From positions 2,759,501 through 2,823,500 of the forward strand of contig NZ_CP081966.1 in NCBI RefSeq assembly GCF_019823065.1: a stretch of DNA of 64,000 nt. Direction: 5' to 3'. Within the stretch, counting starts at the first letter, position 1. Every line of letters starts with the position of its first letter. The DNA is from Pseudomonas mosselii. Its GTDB lineage: Bacteria; Pseudomonadota; Gammaproteobacteria; Pseudomonadales; Pseudomonadaceae. The notes below the pieces were generated by a model. It searched no databases, was not told the origin of the DNA, and saw only the letters and a program-made list of their open reading frames with translations. A program made the position numbers and the translations under genes. Shown here one piece after another: positions 27,019-35,630 of this stretch.

Positions 27019-28499
27019 ACTTTGCCCACACCCGAATCCACCGTGCCCTCAAGCTGCTGACCCAGGGACGCGGCTCGCGCCTGGTCAGCGCCGGGTTGTG
27101 CGTGGCCATGCTCAGCGCCTGTACCCTGAGCCCGGACTACCACCGCCCCGAGGTCAGTACCCCGGCACAGTTCAAGCAGGCCGAGGGCTGGACCCGGGCC
27201 AATCCGTCTGATGCCATCGCTCGGGGGGCGTGGTGGGAGATCTATGGCGACAAGCAGCTCGACGCCCTGGTTGAGGAGCTCAACCGCAGCAACCAGACCG
27301 TGGCACAGTATGAGGCGCAGTACCGTCAGGCCCAGGCGCTGGTGCGCAGTAGCCGTGCCTCGCTGTTCCCTTCGCTGAACCTGACCACCAGCAAGAACCG
27401 TTCGGCCCAGGGCACCGGTAGTTCCAGCTCCAGCCTGTCGAACAACAGCAGCGGCATCCGCGATACCTACAACGCGCAGCTCGGGGTGAGCTGGGAGATC
27501 GACCTGTGGGGCAAGTTGCGTGAAACCATGAACGCCAACGAGTCCAGCGCCGAGGCCAGCCTGGCCGATATGGCGGCCATTCGCCTGAGTCAGCAGTCGG
27601 AACTGGTTCAGAACTACCTGCAACTGCGAGTGATCGACGCGCAGAAGCGCCTGCTCGAGGCCACCGTGGCGGCCTATGAGCGGTCGCTGAAGATGAACGA
27701 GAACCAGTACCGCGCCGGGGTTGCCGGGCCGGATGCCGTGGCCCAGGCGCGTACCCAGCTCAAGAGCACCCAGGCCGACCTGATCGACCTGGCCTGGCAG
27801 CGGGCGCAGTACGAGAACGCCATCGCCGTGCTGATGGGCAAGGCGCCGGCCGACTTTGCCCTGGCGGCGAGCGATGATATTCCGGCGTTGCCGCAGGTGC
27901 CGCTGTCGCTGCCGTCGCAGCTGCTCGAGCGGCGTCCCGACATCGCCTCGGCCGAGCGCAAGGTCATGGCGGCCAACTCGAATATCGGTGTGTCGCGGGC
28001 GGCGTATTTCCCGGATCTGTCCTTGAGCATGAACGGGGGGTATTCCAGCAGTAGTTTCAACAACTGGATCGAGTTGCCCAACCGTTACTGGTCGGTCGGG
28101 CCGCAGCTGGCGCTGACGCTGTTCGACGCCGGCAAGCGCAGTGCCGAGGTTGACCGGACAGTGGCGGTGTACGACCAGACCGTGGCGCAGTATCGACAGA
28201 CGGTGCTCGACGGGTTCAAGGAGGTCGAGAACTATCTGGTGCAGCTCAAGGTGTACGGGGACGAGGCGGTGGTGCGGCAGGAGGCGCTGGACGCGGCGCG
28301 GGAGTCGTTGCGGTTGACCGAGAACCAGTACAAGGCGGGGTTGATCGGGTATCTGGATGTGGTCAATGTGCAGACGACGGCGCTTAGCAACGAGCGGAGT
28401 GTGTTGACGTTGTTGCAGGGGCGGTTGGTGGCGAGTGTGCAGTTGATTGCGGCGCTTGGGGGAGGGTGGGATGTTGGGCGGGATTTGGTGGTTGAGTAA
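27015..28499 (+). CDS. opmB: OpmB-type outer-membrane efflux lipoprotein
   Basis: This 494-residue TolC/NodT-family channel has a lipobox-like LSACTLSPDYHRP, suggesting a lipidated Cys near residue 35. Two repeated OEP halves are seen (YEAQYRQAQALVRSSRASLFPSLNL; LERRPDIASAERKVMAANSNIGVSRAAYFPDLSL). It completes the MuxABC-OpmB tripartite pump. From about 28200 the third codon positions shift strongly to G (runs such as GGGGTTGATCGGG). This bias continues into the G/T heptamer repeat after the stop. Confidence 0.93.
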   Translation: MNFAHTRIHRALKLLTQGRGSRLVSAGLCVAMLSACTLSPDYHRPEVSTPAQFKQAEGWTRANPSDAIARGAWWEIYGDKQLDALVEELNRSNQTVAQYEAQYRQAQALVRSSRASLFPSLNLTTSKNRSAQGTGSSSSSLSNNSSGIRDTYNAQLGVSWEIDLWGKLRETMNANESSAEASLADMAAIRLSQQSELVQNYLQLRVIDAQKRLLEATVAAYERSLKMNENQYRAGVAGPDAVAQARTQLKSTQADLIDLAWQRAQYENAIAVLMGKAPADFALAASDDIPALPQVPLSLPSQLLERRPDIASAERKVMAANSNIGVSRAAYFPDLSLSMNGGYSSSSFNNWIELPNRYWSVGPQLALTLFDAGKRSAEVDRTVAVYDQTVAQYRQTVLDGFKEVENYLVQLKVYGDEAVVRQEALDAARESLRLTENQYKAGLIGYLDVVNVQTTALSNERSVLTLLQGRLVASVQLIAALGGGWDVGRDLVVE

Positions 28500-28516
28500 A
28501 GTTTTTGGAATGTTCC

Positions 28517-28586
28517 GTTAGTCGTTAGTCGTTAGTCGTTAGTCGTTAGTTGTTAGTTGTTAGTTGTTAGTTGTTAGTTGTTAGTT
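28517..28586. repeat. Heptanucleotide microsatellite (GTTAGTC)4(GTTAGTT)6
   Basis: Ten perfect-register 7-mers, four ending in C and six ending in T, lie 17 bp after the opmB stop at the outer edge of repeat unit C. The block structure suggests two expansion events, or one C-to-T change spread by slippage. Confidence 0.96.
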
Positions 28587-28665
28587 TTTGGTTTTTATGT
28601 TGTTTGAAGGTTGTGCGCGCATTCATTGGCAGCGTCGACGCTTATATCGCTGTTTCGCCTTGCGG

Positions 28666-30027
28666 GGAAGTGTCAGATTTTTTGTGTGCGGGCCGGTAAC
28701 GGCCTGCCGTCAGGCAGGCCCTGACTTTCACCAGGTCGGCCTGATGAACCGATCTCCGTACAAAATCGCGAATTGATTCATCGCACTTTTCCAATCATGC
28801 GCCGCTGAGCCCCAGTTTGCCGTGATGTTTCGCAGCCCCAGCCAGATCAGCTTGGTAGCTGCGTCATCGTTCGGGAAATGGCCTCGGGTCTTGATGATCT
28901 TGCGCAGTTGGGCATTGATACTCTCGATGGCGTTGGTGGTGTAGATCACTTTCCGGATGGCTGGTGGGAAGACAAAGAAGGGAATCACTCGATCCCAGGC
29001 GCGTCTCCAGGCCGCAACGACCGTTGGATACTGCTTGCCCCAGGGCCCGTTTTCAAACTCATCGAGTGCCTGCTCAGCCGCTTCGGCGTTGATGGCCTGG
29101 TAGATCGGCTTGAGCGCCTTGGCCAGTGCCCGCCGCTTGTCCCAGGCTGCAAAGTCCAGGCTGTTGCGGATCAGGTGCACGATGCACGTCTGCAGCGTCG
29201 TCTCTGGAAACACGGCGCTGAGAGCCTCTGGCATGCCTTTGAGGCCATCGGTCACGGCAATCAGCACATCCTCGACACCACGTGTCTTGAGATCGTTAAA
29301 GACCTTCATCCAGAACTTCGCACCCTCGGTGTTCTCGATCCAGATGCCCAAGATATCGCGCGTCCCGTCGGGTAGAACGCCCAGCGCCAAGTAAATGGCC
29401 TTGTTGCGCACCAAGCCTTCTTCGCGGATCTTCACCCGCAGTGCATCGAAGAAAATGACCGGGTACATGGGCTCCAGTGGCCGCTGCTGCCACGCGCCAA
29501 TTTCTTCCATGACCTCGTCTGTCACAGAGCTGATGAAGTCGGGTGAGACCTCTGTTCCATACTGCTCGGACAGAAAGGCTCGGATCTCTCTGACCGTCAT
29601 GCCACGGGCGTACATGGCGATGATCTTGTCATCGAAACCGGTGTACCGCCGCTCATGCTTGGGGATGAGAATGGGCGCAAAACTGCCGTCTCGGTCACGA
29701 GGAATTTCCAGCCGCAGCGGGCCATCGCCGGTCAAAACCGTCTTGCCACTCTTGCCGTTACGCTGGTTGGTTTCATCCTCTGGGCGCTGCGCGCCCGGCG
29801 GATAACCCAGGTGGTGGCCAAGTTCAGCGTGCAGAGCGCGTTCGATCAAGGCCTTCTTGAACGCCGCAGAGGCATCCTCGATAGCCTCTGCGGTCATCAG
29901 GCCCTCACCGAACTGCTCCAGCAGCTCTTTGGGGATTTTGGGCAGGTCACGCAAGGGTTTCTTTTTGGTTGGCATACATGCACCTCTTACTCATGTTATG
30001 CCCGAACACAAAATTTCTGACACCCTC
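28666..30027 (-). mobile_element. IS256-family insertion sequence, copy 1 (1362 bp)
   Basis: The ends are imperfect inverted repeats of about 28 bp: the left end begins GGAAGTGTCAG, and the right end read inward begins GAGGGTGTCAG. Both continue to ...TTTTGTGTnCGGGC. The element is flanked by the 8-bp direct repeat CCTTGCGG (28658-28665 and 30028-30035), as expected for this family. It sits inside repeat unit C. It is almost identical to the copy at 62487-63848; by eye I find four base differences, all silent in the transposase. Confidence 0.95.
28728..29975 (-). CDS. IS256-family (Mutator-type) transposase, copy 1
   Basis: The 415-residue intact transposase has the IS256/Mutator DDE fold. 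FDALRVKIREEG carries the first catalytic Asp, AVTDGLKGMPEAL the second, and the family signature TTLQTCIVHLIRNSLDF follows. The catalytic Glu is expected in the ESINAQLRK region. There is no frameshift, so the element is probably still mobile. The product is identical to the second copy at 62549-63796. Confidence 0.96.
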   Translation of the reverse strand: MPTKKKPLRDLPKIPKELLEQFGEGLMTAEAIEDASAAFKKALIERALHAELGHHLGYPPGAQRPEDETNQRNGKSGKTVLTGDGPLRLEIPRDRDGSFAPILIPKHERRYTGFDDKIIAMYARGMTVREIRAFLSEQYGTEVSPDFISSVTDEVMEEIGAWQQRPLEPMYPVIFFDALRVKIREEGLVRNKAIYLALGVLPDGTRDILGIWIENTEGAKFWMKVFNDLKTRGVEDVLIAVTDGLKGMPEALSAVFPETTLQTCIVHLIRNSLDFAAWDKRRALAKALKPIYQAINAEAAEQALDEFENGPWGKQYPTVVAAWRRAWDRVIPFFVFPPAIRKVIYTTNAIESINAQLRKIIKTRGHFPNDDAATKLIWLGLRNITANWGSAAHDWKSAMNQFAILYGDRFIRPTW

Positions 30028-30310
30028 CCTTGCGGCGACTTACTTTTGTCTTGGCAAAAGTAAGCAAAACCGCGCGCTCATTCATCCGGCCCCTGCGCTT
30101 CGCTACGGGGTCCCCTCACTCCGGCCTTGCTCCCGGGAGGACCGCGCTGCAGGGCCCATCCTGGGCCCCAGCGCTTGACGGGCATCCATGCCCGTCACCT
30201 CCCTCCGCAAGACCTGCGCTCGGCCTCCTGAAGTCGCGCAAATTACGGGCGGCGCCTAGACTGGCGCAGCTGTCGCTAGTTGAAAACTTAGTTAATCTTT
30301 CGATCGTATC

Positions 30311-30390
30311 GCTGGGCAAGCCCGCTCCCACACGATAGTCGTCGTTATATAGAAACCTGTAGGAGCGGGCTTGCCCCGCGAAGGGGCCGG
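30311..30390. repeat. REPIN (inverted pair of REP sequences)
   Basis: GCTGGGCAAGCCCGCTCCCA at 30311-30330 and its near reverse complement TAGGAGCGGGCTTGCCCCGCG at 30360-30380, followed by AAGGGGCCGG, form the standard P. putida-type inverted REP pair. It lies between repeat units C and D. Confidence 0.85.
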
Positions 30391-30715
30391 AACAGCCAAT
30401 ACATAACTAATGGTCAAACAACTAACTTCGCGCTTATTGCGATTGCTCTTGCTCTTGCTTCTAAGCGCGCGATAGTTCAAGCAACACCAATTGCGACTTC
30501 AGGAGGCCGAGCGGAGTTCTTGCGGAGGGAGGTGACGGCCATGGATGGCCGTCAAGCGCTGCGCCCCAGGATGGGGCGTTCAGCGCGGTCCTCCCGGGAG
30601 CAAGAACGGAGCGAGGGGACCCCGGAGCGAAGCGCAGGGGCCGGATGAACGGAGCGGGGCGGCTTTGGTTACTTTGGCCGCGGACGGCGAGTTAAGACCA
30701 ATCTATGGTCACCCC

Positions 30716-30954
30716 ATTTTTTGCAATACTGTTCATCAGATGGAATGGATGGCTTGCTTCAATCTATCCGGCGTCTATTGGGCTCGCATCCCGCGCCACG
30801 ATGAGCATTCGCACCTGGCGATCCTAACAAAGTAGGCGGCTTCCAAGAGCCAATTGGTCGTTCAGGATCATCGCCAGGCCGATCGGCCGTTTATTTCATC
30901 TGTTGTTCAGCTATCGCAAAACCTGATGGTGAAACTCGGTGCAGCACAACGGGG
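30716..30954 (-). ncRNA. Candidate bridge-RNA region of the IS110/IS1111-family element
   Basis: IS110-superfamily elements carry a structured guide (bridge) RNA in a non-coding end, and in the IS1111 group it lies downstream of the transposase. These 239 bp are the only non-coding part of the element long enough for it. The assignment rests on family knowledge and position; I did not fold the RNA or identify its guide loops. Confidence 0.35.
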
Positions 30955-31973
30955 TCAGGCGTTTATCGCGTCTGGCTCCGTTTTATATTGCGTGTGCCGA
31001 GTGGCAATGGCCCACGCGATGCGTGCCAGTTTGTTGGCCAACGCGCAGGCCACCACATTGGAGTGACGTCGCGCGAGCAATGAACGCACCCAATCGGCCA
31101 ATGGGCCTTTCTGATACTTCAGGCGAAGCATGTAGACCCGTGCGCACAGCACCAGCAAATGCCGAAGGTTCTTGTCGCCACGCTTGCTGATCCCCAGCAA
31201 AGCTGGCCTACCACCAGTGCTGTACTGGCGGGGCCTACAGAGGCCGCAAAGTCCCGGCTACTGCCGTACTGCCGAGCATCTCCCATTTCTACAGCCAGCA
31301 GGCTGGCGGTGATCGGCCCAACACACGGCATGCTCAGCAAACGACTGCCTAGATCATCGTCAGCCAGTTGGCTCTCCAGCTCTTTGTCCAACACCTTGAT
31401 CTGCTCGCTCAAGTAGACGAAATGATCATGCAGGCGCTGCAGTAATGCGACGAGCCGTATTGGCAGGTCGTGCTCTTCAAGCACCGAAGCAAGGCGTTTG
31501 ACCACTGCCAATCCGGTCGGCAGGCTGACACCGAATTCGAGCAGGAACCCATGCATCTGGTTCACCGTCTTGGTTCGGTCGCGGATCAATGATTCACGCA
31601 TCCGATGAGAAACAGAGAGCGTTTGCTGCTCAGGCGATTTTGGCGTCACAAAGCGCATGGAGGGTCGGGAAGCGGCTTCGCAGATGGCTTGCGCATCGAC
31701 GAAGTCATTCTTGTTGCTCTTGACGAAAGGTTTAACGAACTGCGGCGAGATCAGCTTGGCCTCATGATCCATCGCTTTGATTTCTCGCGCCAGGCAGTGT
31801 GAACCGGCACAGGCCTCCATCACTACCGTGCAAGGGGGATGATTGGCCAGAAACCGCATCATCTGCTGCCTTGAGCACTTCTTGCGCATTACCTCTTTGC
31901 CGAACTTGTCCTGGGCGTGCAGGTGGAAGGTATGTTTACCAATGTCGATGCCGATCAGGGTCACGCTGCTCAT
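30955..31973 (-). pseudogene. IS110/IS1111-family transposase, frameshifted
   Basis: The N-terminal part (31973 down to about 31230) has the DEDD RuvC-like residues: GIDIGKHTFHLHAQ, VVMEACAGSHC and KNDFVDAQAICEA. The C-terminal part continues in another frame as LLGISKRGDKNLRHLL...LADWVRSLL to the stop at 30955. The frames switch just after FAASVG; compared with the usual SVGLVPRQYS, about 7 bases seem to be missing near 31230. The total would be about 340 residues, normal for the family. The element is probably immobile unless complemented in trans. Confidence 0.88.
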
Positions 31974-31991
31974 GATGACGGTCTCCGAAGT

Positions 31992-32029
31992 AAAAGCACC
32001 CTGCGAAAGCGTACGCCTCGCAGGGTGCC
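31992..32029 (-). terminator. Strong hairpin in the IS110/IS1111-family transposase leader
   Basis: Read on the minus strand, GCACCCTGCGA and TCGCAGGGTGC form an 11-bp stem followed by TTTTAC, about 20 bp before the transposase start. It looks like a terminator that shields the transposase gene from read-through. Confidence 0.6.
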
Positions 32030-32134
32030 GGGGTGACCATCTCATTAAGTAACCCGCCGTAAGGGCGGAAAGGTGACTAAATGTCGATATCGTCTACGAA
32101 TGCGCACAAAAAATTCAAAACCCACACCCTGAAA

Positions 32135-32230
<96 letters not shown>

Positions 32231-32316
32231 TAAATTTTCTTTAGCCCCCTAATCAAAGCTTTGACATTCACTGCCTAAGCAGTAATATTTTCACACAATT
32301 ACCCGAGCAGACCCCG

Positions 32317-32790
32317 ATGTCCCATTTCACCCCGGAAAACTTCCAGACCTGCGCCATAGGCATGCTGCTCGGCCGCGCAGCGCTCCTCAAGGACCGCATC
32401 CTCGACTGGCACCTCGAAGCCGACGGTGTCACCGCCGCCCAGTTCAAGGTGCTGATCATCGTCACCCAGTACCAGGTAGATACCCCGGCCGAACTGTGCC
32501 GCTACCTGGGCCTGGACAGCGGCTCGATGACCCGCATGCTCGACCGCCTCGAGCAAAAGGGCCTGATCCTGCGTAACCGCTGCCCCGACGACCGCCGCCA
32601 GGTTCGCCTGGCCCTGACCGCCGATGGCCAGCGCCTGGCCGACCGCCTGCCCCTGGTTGGCGCGGCGGCAATGAACGAACTGGTCGGCGTGCTGCAACCC
32701 GAAGAACTCAAGACCCTCGAGCAACTGCTCGCCAAGGTCCTGCTCAACGCCGGCGACCCCTTGACGATCCGCCGCTTCGGCGATCGTTGA
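32317..32790 (+). CDS. MarR-family repressor of the adjacent efflux genes
   Basis: The 157-residue protein has a winged-helix MarR domain: TPAELCRYLGLDSGSMTRMLDRLEQKGLI (recognition helix region about residues 55-83) followed by the wing DDRRQVRLALTADG. It is the first gene of a marR-emrA-emrB array, so it probably represses the operon until an exported toxic ligand binds. An AT-rich, promoter-like stretch (TTTGACATTC, AGTAATATTTTC) lies at about 32265-32290, between the CCCGAC repeat and the start codon. Codons are notably C-ending. Confidence 0.92.
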   Translation: MSHFTPENFQTCAIGMLLGRAALLKDRILDWHLEADGVTAAQFKVLIIVTQYQVDTPAELCRYLGLDSGSMTRMLDRLEQKGLILRNRCPDDRRQVRLALTADGQRLADRLPLVGAAAMNELVGVLQPEELKTLEQLLAKVLLNAGDPLTIRRFGDR

Positions 32791-32820
32791 TCCCTGTCAC
32801 GCATCTTCCAAGGTACTGTC

Positions 32821-34014
32821 ATGGCCACTCCCGCTGACACCTCCACCCCGGCCCCCGCGCCTGACAACACGCGCAAGCGCAAGATCTGGCTGCTCGCCCT
32901 GCTGCTGATACTGGTCCTCGCCGGTGCCGGCACCTGGGCCTGGTACAGCCTGGTCGGGCGCTGGCACGAAAGCACCGACGACGCCTACGTCAACGGCAAC
33001 GTCGTGGAAATCACCCCGCTGGTGTCCGGTACCGTCACCAGCATCGGCGCCGATGACGGTGACCTGGTGCATGCCGGCCAGGTGCTGCTGCAGTTCGACC
33101 CGGCCGACAGCGAAGTTGCCCTGCAGTCCGCCGAGGCCAAGCTGGCGCGCACCGTGCGCCAGGTACGCGGGCTGTACAGCAACGTCGACTCGCTCAAGGC
33201 GCAACTGCAGACCCGCCAGGCCGAGCTGCAGAAAGCCCAGCAGGACTACAACCGGCGCAAGGTACTGGCCGACAGCGGTGCCATCGCCGCCGAGGAAGTC
33301 GCCCACTCCCGCGACGACCTGACCGTGGCCCAGGCCGCCGTCAACAGCGCCCGCCAGCAACTCAACACCAGCACCGCGCTGGTCGACGACACCGTGGTGT
33401 CCTCGCATCCGGAAGTGATGGCCGCCGCCGCCGACCTGCGCCAAGCCTATCTGGATCATGCCCGCACCACGCTGGTGGCGCCGGTCACCGGTTATGTCGC
33501 CAAACGTACCGTGCAACTGGGCCAGCGCCTGCAGCCGGGGACCGCGACCATGGCGGTGATCCCGCTGGACGAGGTGTGGATCGACGCCAACTTCAAGGAA
33601 ACCCAACTGCGCGACATGCGCATCGGCCAGTCGGTGGAGATCACCGCCGACTTGTACGGCAGCGAGGTCAGGTACACCGGCACCGTCGACAGCCTCGGCG
33701 CGGGGACCGGCAGCGCCTTCGCCCTGTTGCCGGCGCAGAACGCCACCGGCAACTGGATCAAGATCGTCCAGCGCGTACCGGTGCGAATTCACCTCGACCC
33801 CGAGCAGTTGAAGGCGCATCCGCTGCGCATCGGCCTGTCCACCGTCGCCGAGGTCGACCTGCACGACCAGAGCGGCCCGGCCCTGGCCCAGCAGCCGCCG
33901 CAGCAGGCCAGCTACACCACCCAGGTGTATGACCGTCAGCTGGTCGAGGCCGACCACCTGATCGCCCGGCTGATCCACGAGAACAGCGCCACCGGCAAGA
34001 CGGCCCAGCGATGA
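32821..34014 (+). CDS. emrA: EmrA-type membrane-fusion protein
   Basis: This 397-residue HlyD-family adaptor has one N-terminal TM helix (IWLLALLLILVLAGAGTWAWY), the first lipoyl half with STDDAYVNGNVVEITPLVSG, a long coiled coil (about 90-190) and the second half LVAPVTGYVAKRTVQLGQ. It pairs with the MFS pump encoded next, with a 4-bp overlap. The tripartite partner in the outer membrane is not encoded here. Confidence 0.9.
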   Translation: MATPADTSTPAPAPDNTRKRKIWLLALLLILVLAGAGTWAWYSLVGRWHESTDDAYVNGNVVEITPLVSGTVTSIGADDGDLVHAGQVLLQFDPADSEVALQSAEAKLARTVRQVRGLYSNVDSLKAQLQTRQAELQKAQQDYNRRKVLADSGAIAAEEVAHSRDDLTVAQAAVNSARQQLNTSTALVDDTVVSSHPEVMAAAADLRQAYLDHARTTLVAPVTGYVAKRTVQLGQRLQPGTATMAVIPLDEVWIDANFKETQLRDMRIGQSVEITADLYGSEVRYTGTVDSLGAGTGSAFALLPAQNATGNWIKIVQRVPVRIHLDPEQLKAHPLRIGLSTVAEVDLHDQSGPALAQQPPQQASYTTQVYDRQLVEADHLIARLIHENSATGKTAQR

Positions 34015-35546
34015 GCCAGGCGGCCCCCGCGCAGTTCACCCCGCCGAGCCTGCTGCTGACCACCATCGGCCTGTCGCTGGCGACCTTCATGCAAGTGCTC
34101 GACACCACCATCGCCAACGTGGCGCTGCCGACCATTTCCGGCAATCTCGGGGTGAGCTCGGAGCAGGGCACCTGGGTGATCACCTCGTTCGCGGTGAGCA
34201 ACGCCATCGCCTTGCCCCTGACTGGCTGGCTGAGCCGGCGTTTCGGCGAGGTGAAGCTGTTCCTCTGGGCCACGCTGCTGTTCGTGCTGGCCTCGTTCCT
34301 ATGCGGCATCGCCCAGTCGATGTCCGAACTGGTGTTTTTCCGCGTGCTCCAGGGCGTGGTGGCCGGCCCGCTGTACCCGATGACCCAGACCCTGCTGATC
34401 GCCGTGTACCCGCCGGCGAAACGCGGAATGGCCCTGGCGTTGCTGGCGATGGTCACGGTGGTGGCGCCGATTGCCGGGCCGATCCTCGGCGGCTGGATCA
34501 CCGACAGCTACAGCTGGCCATGGATCTTCTTCATCAACGTGCCGATCGGGCTGTTCGCCGCCGCCGTGGTACGCCAGCAGATGCGCACGCGGCCGGTGGT
34601 CACCAGCCGCCAGCCGATGGACTACATCGGCCTGCTGACGTTGATCGTCGGCGTCGGCGCGTTGCAGGTGGTGCTGGACAAGGGCAACGACCTGGACTGG
34701 TTCGAGTCGTCGTTCATCGTGATCGGCACGCTGGTCTCGGTGGTGTTCCTGGCAGTGTTCGTTATCTGGGAACTGACCGACCGCCACCCGGTGGTCAACC
34801 TGCGATTGTTCGTGCACCGTAACTTCCGCATCGGCACGCTGGTGCTGGTAGGCGGCTACGCGGGATTCTTCGGCATCAACCTGATCCTGCCGCAATGGCT
34901 GCAGACCCAGATGGGCTACACCGCGACCTGGGCGGGCCTGGCGGTGGCACCGATCGGCCTGTTGCCGGTGCTCATGTCGCCCTTCGTCGGCAAGTATGCC
35001 CATCGCTTCGACCTGCGCGTACTGGCCGGCATCGCCTTCCTGGCGATCGGCACCAGTTGCTACATGCGCGCGGGCTTCACCAACGAGGTGGACTTCCTGC
35101 ACATCGCCCTGGTGCAGTTGTTCATGGGCATTGGCGTGGCGCTGTTCTTCATGCCGACCCTGAGCATCCTGCTGTCGGACCTGCCGCCGCACCAAATTGC
35201 CGACGGATCGGGGCTGGCCACCTTCTTGCGAACGCTGGGCGGTAGCTTCGCTGCGTCGTTGACCACCTGGATCTGGATCCGTCGGGCTGACCAGCACCAC
35301 GCCTACCTGAGCGAGCACATCAGCAACTTCGAGCCGGCCACCCGGCAAACCCTGGAGCAGTTGGGCGGGGCCAGTGCACAGAGCTACGCGAAGCTGGAGC
35401 AGATACTCAACAGCCAGGCGTACATGATGTCGACGGTGGACTATTTCACCTTGCTGACCTGGGTGTTCGCCGGCTTGATCCTGCTGGTGTGGCTGGCCAA
35501 GCCGCCTTTTACCGCCAAGGCCGCGCCCGCTTCGGCGGGCCATTGA
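34011..35546 (+). CDS. emrB: EmrB-type DHA2 multidrug MFS transporter (14 TM)
   Basis: This 511-residue protein of the drug:H+ antiporter-2 family has motif LDTTIANVALPTI in TM1, motif A GWLSRRFGEVKLF, and motif C GPILGGWI in TM5. Fourteen hydrophobic segments are consistent with EmrB/QacA proteins. With EmrA it expels hydrophobic toxins such as uncouplers or antibiotics across both membranes. It is co-transcribed with marR and emrA. Confidence 0.92.
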   Translation: MSQAAPAQFTPPSLLLTTIGLSLATFMQVLDTTIANVALPTISGNLGVSSEQGTWVITSFAVSNAIALPLTGWLSRRFGEVKLFLWATLLFVLASFLCGIAQSMSELVFFRVLQGVVAGPLYPMTQTLLIAVYPPAKRGMALALLAMVTVVAPIAGPILGGWITDSYSWPWIFFINVPIGLFAAAVVRQQMRTRPVVTSRQPMDYIGLLTLIVGVGALQVVLDKGNDLDWFESSFIVIGTLVSVVFLAVFVIWELTDRHPVVNLRLFVHRNFRIGTLVLVGGYAGFFGINLILPQWLQTQMGYTATWAGLAVAPIGLLPVLMSPFVGKYAHRFDLRVLAGIAFLAIGTSCYMRAGFTNEVDFLHIALVQLFMGIGVALFFMPTLSILLSDLPPHQIADGSGLATFLRTLGGSFAASLTTWIWIRRADQHHAYLSEHISNFEPATRQTLEQLGGASAQSYAKLEQILNSQAYMMSTVDYFTLLTWVFAGLILLVWLAKPPFTAKAAPASAGH

Positions 35547-35630
35547 AACCCATGATTCCCTGCCCGTGGTTTTCAAGTGATGGCATTTCCCCTAGTCTTG
35601 TAGGTCTTTTCCTGGCTACTTGGCAGACTC

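Larger units (their letters stand above)
28587..30300 (+). repeat. Structured intergenic repeat, unit C (type 2), split by IS256-family insertion
   Basis: The left part is 28587-28665 (GCGCGCATTCATTGGCAGCG, GTCGACGCTTAT, CGCCTTGCGG). The right part is 30036-30300. They are contiguous once the IS and one target duplicate are removed. The right part has hairpin CTTACTTTTG / CAAAAGTAAG (30038-30063), hairpin 30144-30174 (type-2 arms GGGCCC / GGGCCC) and hairpin 30176-30197 (TGACGGGCAT / ATGCCCGTCA), ending with CTCCTGAAGTCGC. Confidence 0.85.
30690..32047 (-). mobile_element. IS110/IS1111-family insertion sequence, transposase frameshifted
   Basis: The sub-terminal inverted repeats are exact 11-mers: ATGGTCACCCC at 30705-30715 and its complement at 32030-32040. 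There is no obvious target duplication, as usual for IS1111-type elements. The outer limits (about 30690 and 32047) are inferred from where repeat unit D is interrupted. The insertion lies in the loop of the GGTTACTTT / AAGTAACC hairpin of unit D. A non-coding region of about 240 bp follows the transposase. Confidence 0.85.
30456..32134 (-). repeat. Structured intergenic repeat, unit D (type 1), split by IS110/IS1111-family insertion
   Basis: The unit begins with CTTGCTTCTAAGCGCGCGAT after a short (GCTCTT)2 tract. It continues through hairpin 30533-30554 (TGACGGCCAT / ATGGCCGTCA), hairpin 30556-30586 (type-1 arms CGCCCC / GGGGCG) and GGTTACTTTGG (about 30667-30677). It resumes after the IS at about 32047 with AAGTAACC and ends at GAATGCGCACAAAAAATTCA. 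The first hairpin differs from units A, B, C and E by one G-C pair swapped to C-G. Confidence 0.85.

Noticed and set aside
19407..27623. Long minus-strand open frames opposite the mux operon (up to 960 codons)
   Set aside because: They are typical antisense shadows of high-GC genes, rich in His, Gln, Gly and Arg, with no ribosome sites.
28517..28586. Possible CRISPR array or direct-repeat cluster
   Set aside because: It is a head-to-tail 7-bp tandem repeat with no spacers.
30545..30835. 96-codon open frame from unit D into the IS110/IS1111-family element
   Set aside because: It spans the IS boundary, so it is a chance join and not a gene.
30690..32047. Whether the IS110/IS1111-family element has a target duplication
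   Set aside because: No convincing direct repeat is seen at the inferred ends. Family members usually make none, so the boundaries are left approximate.
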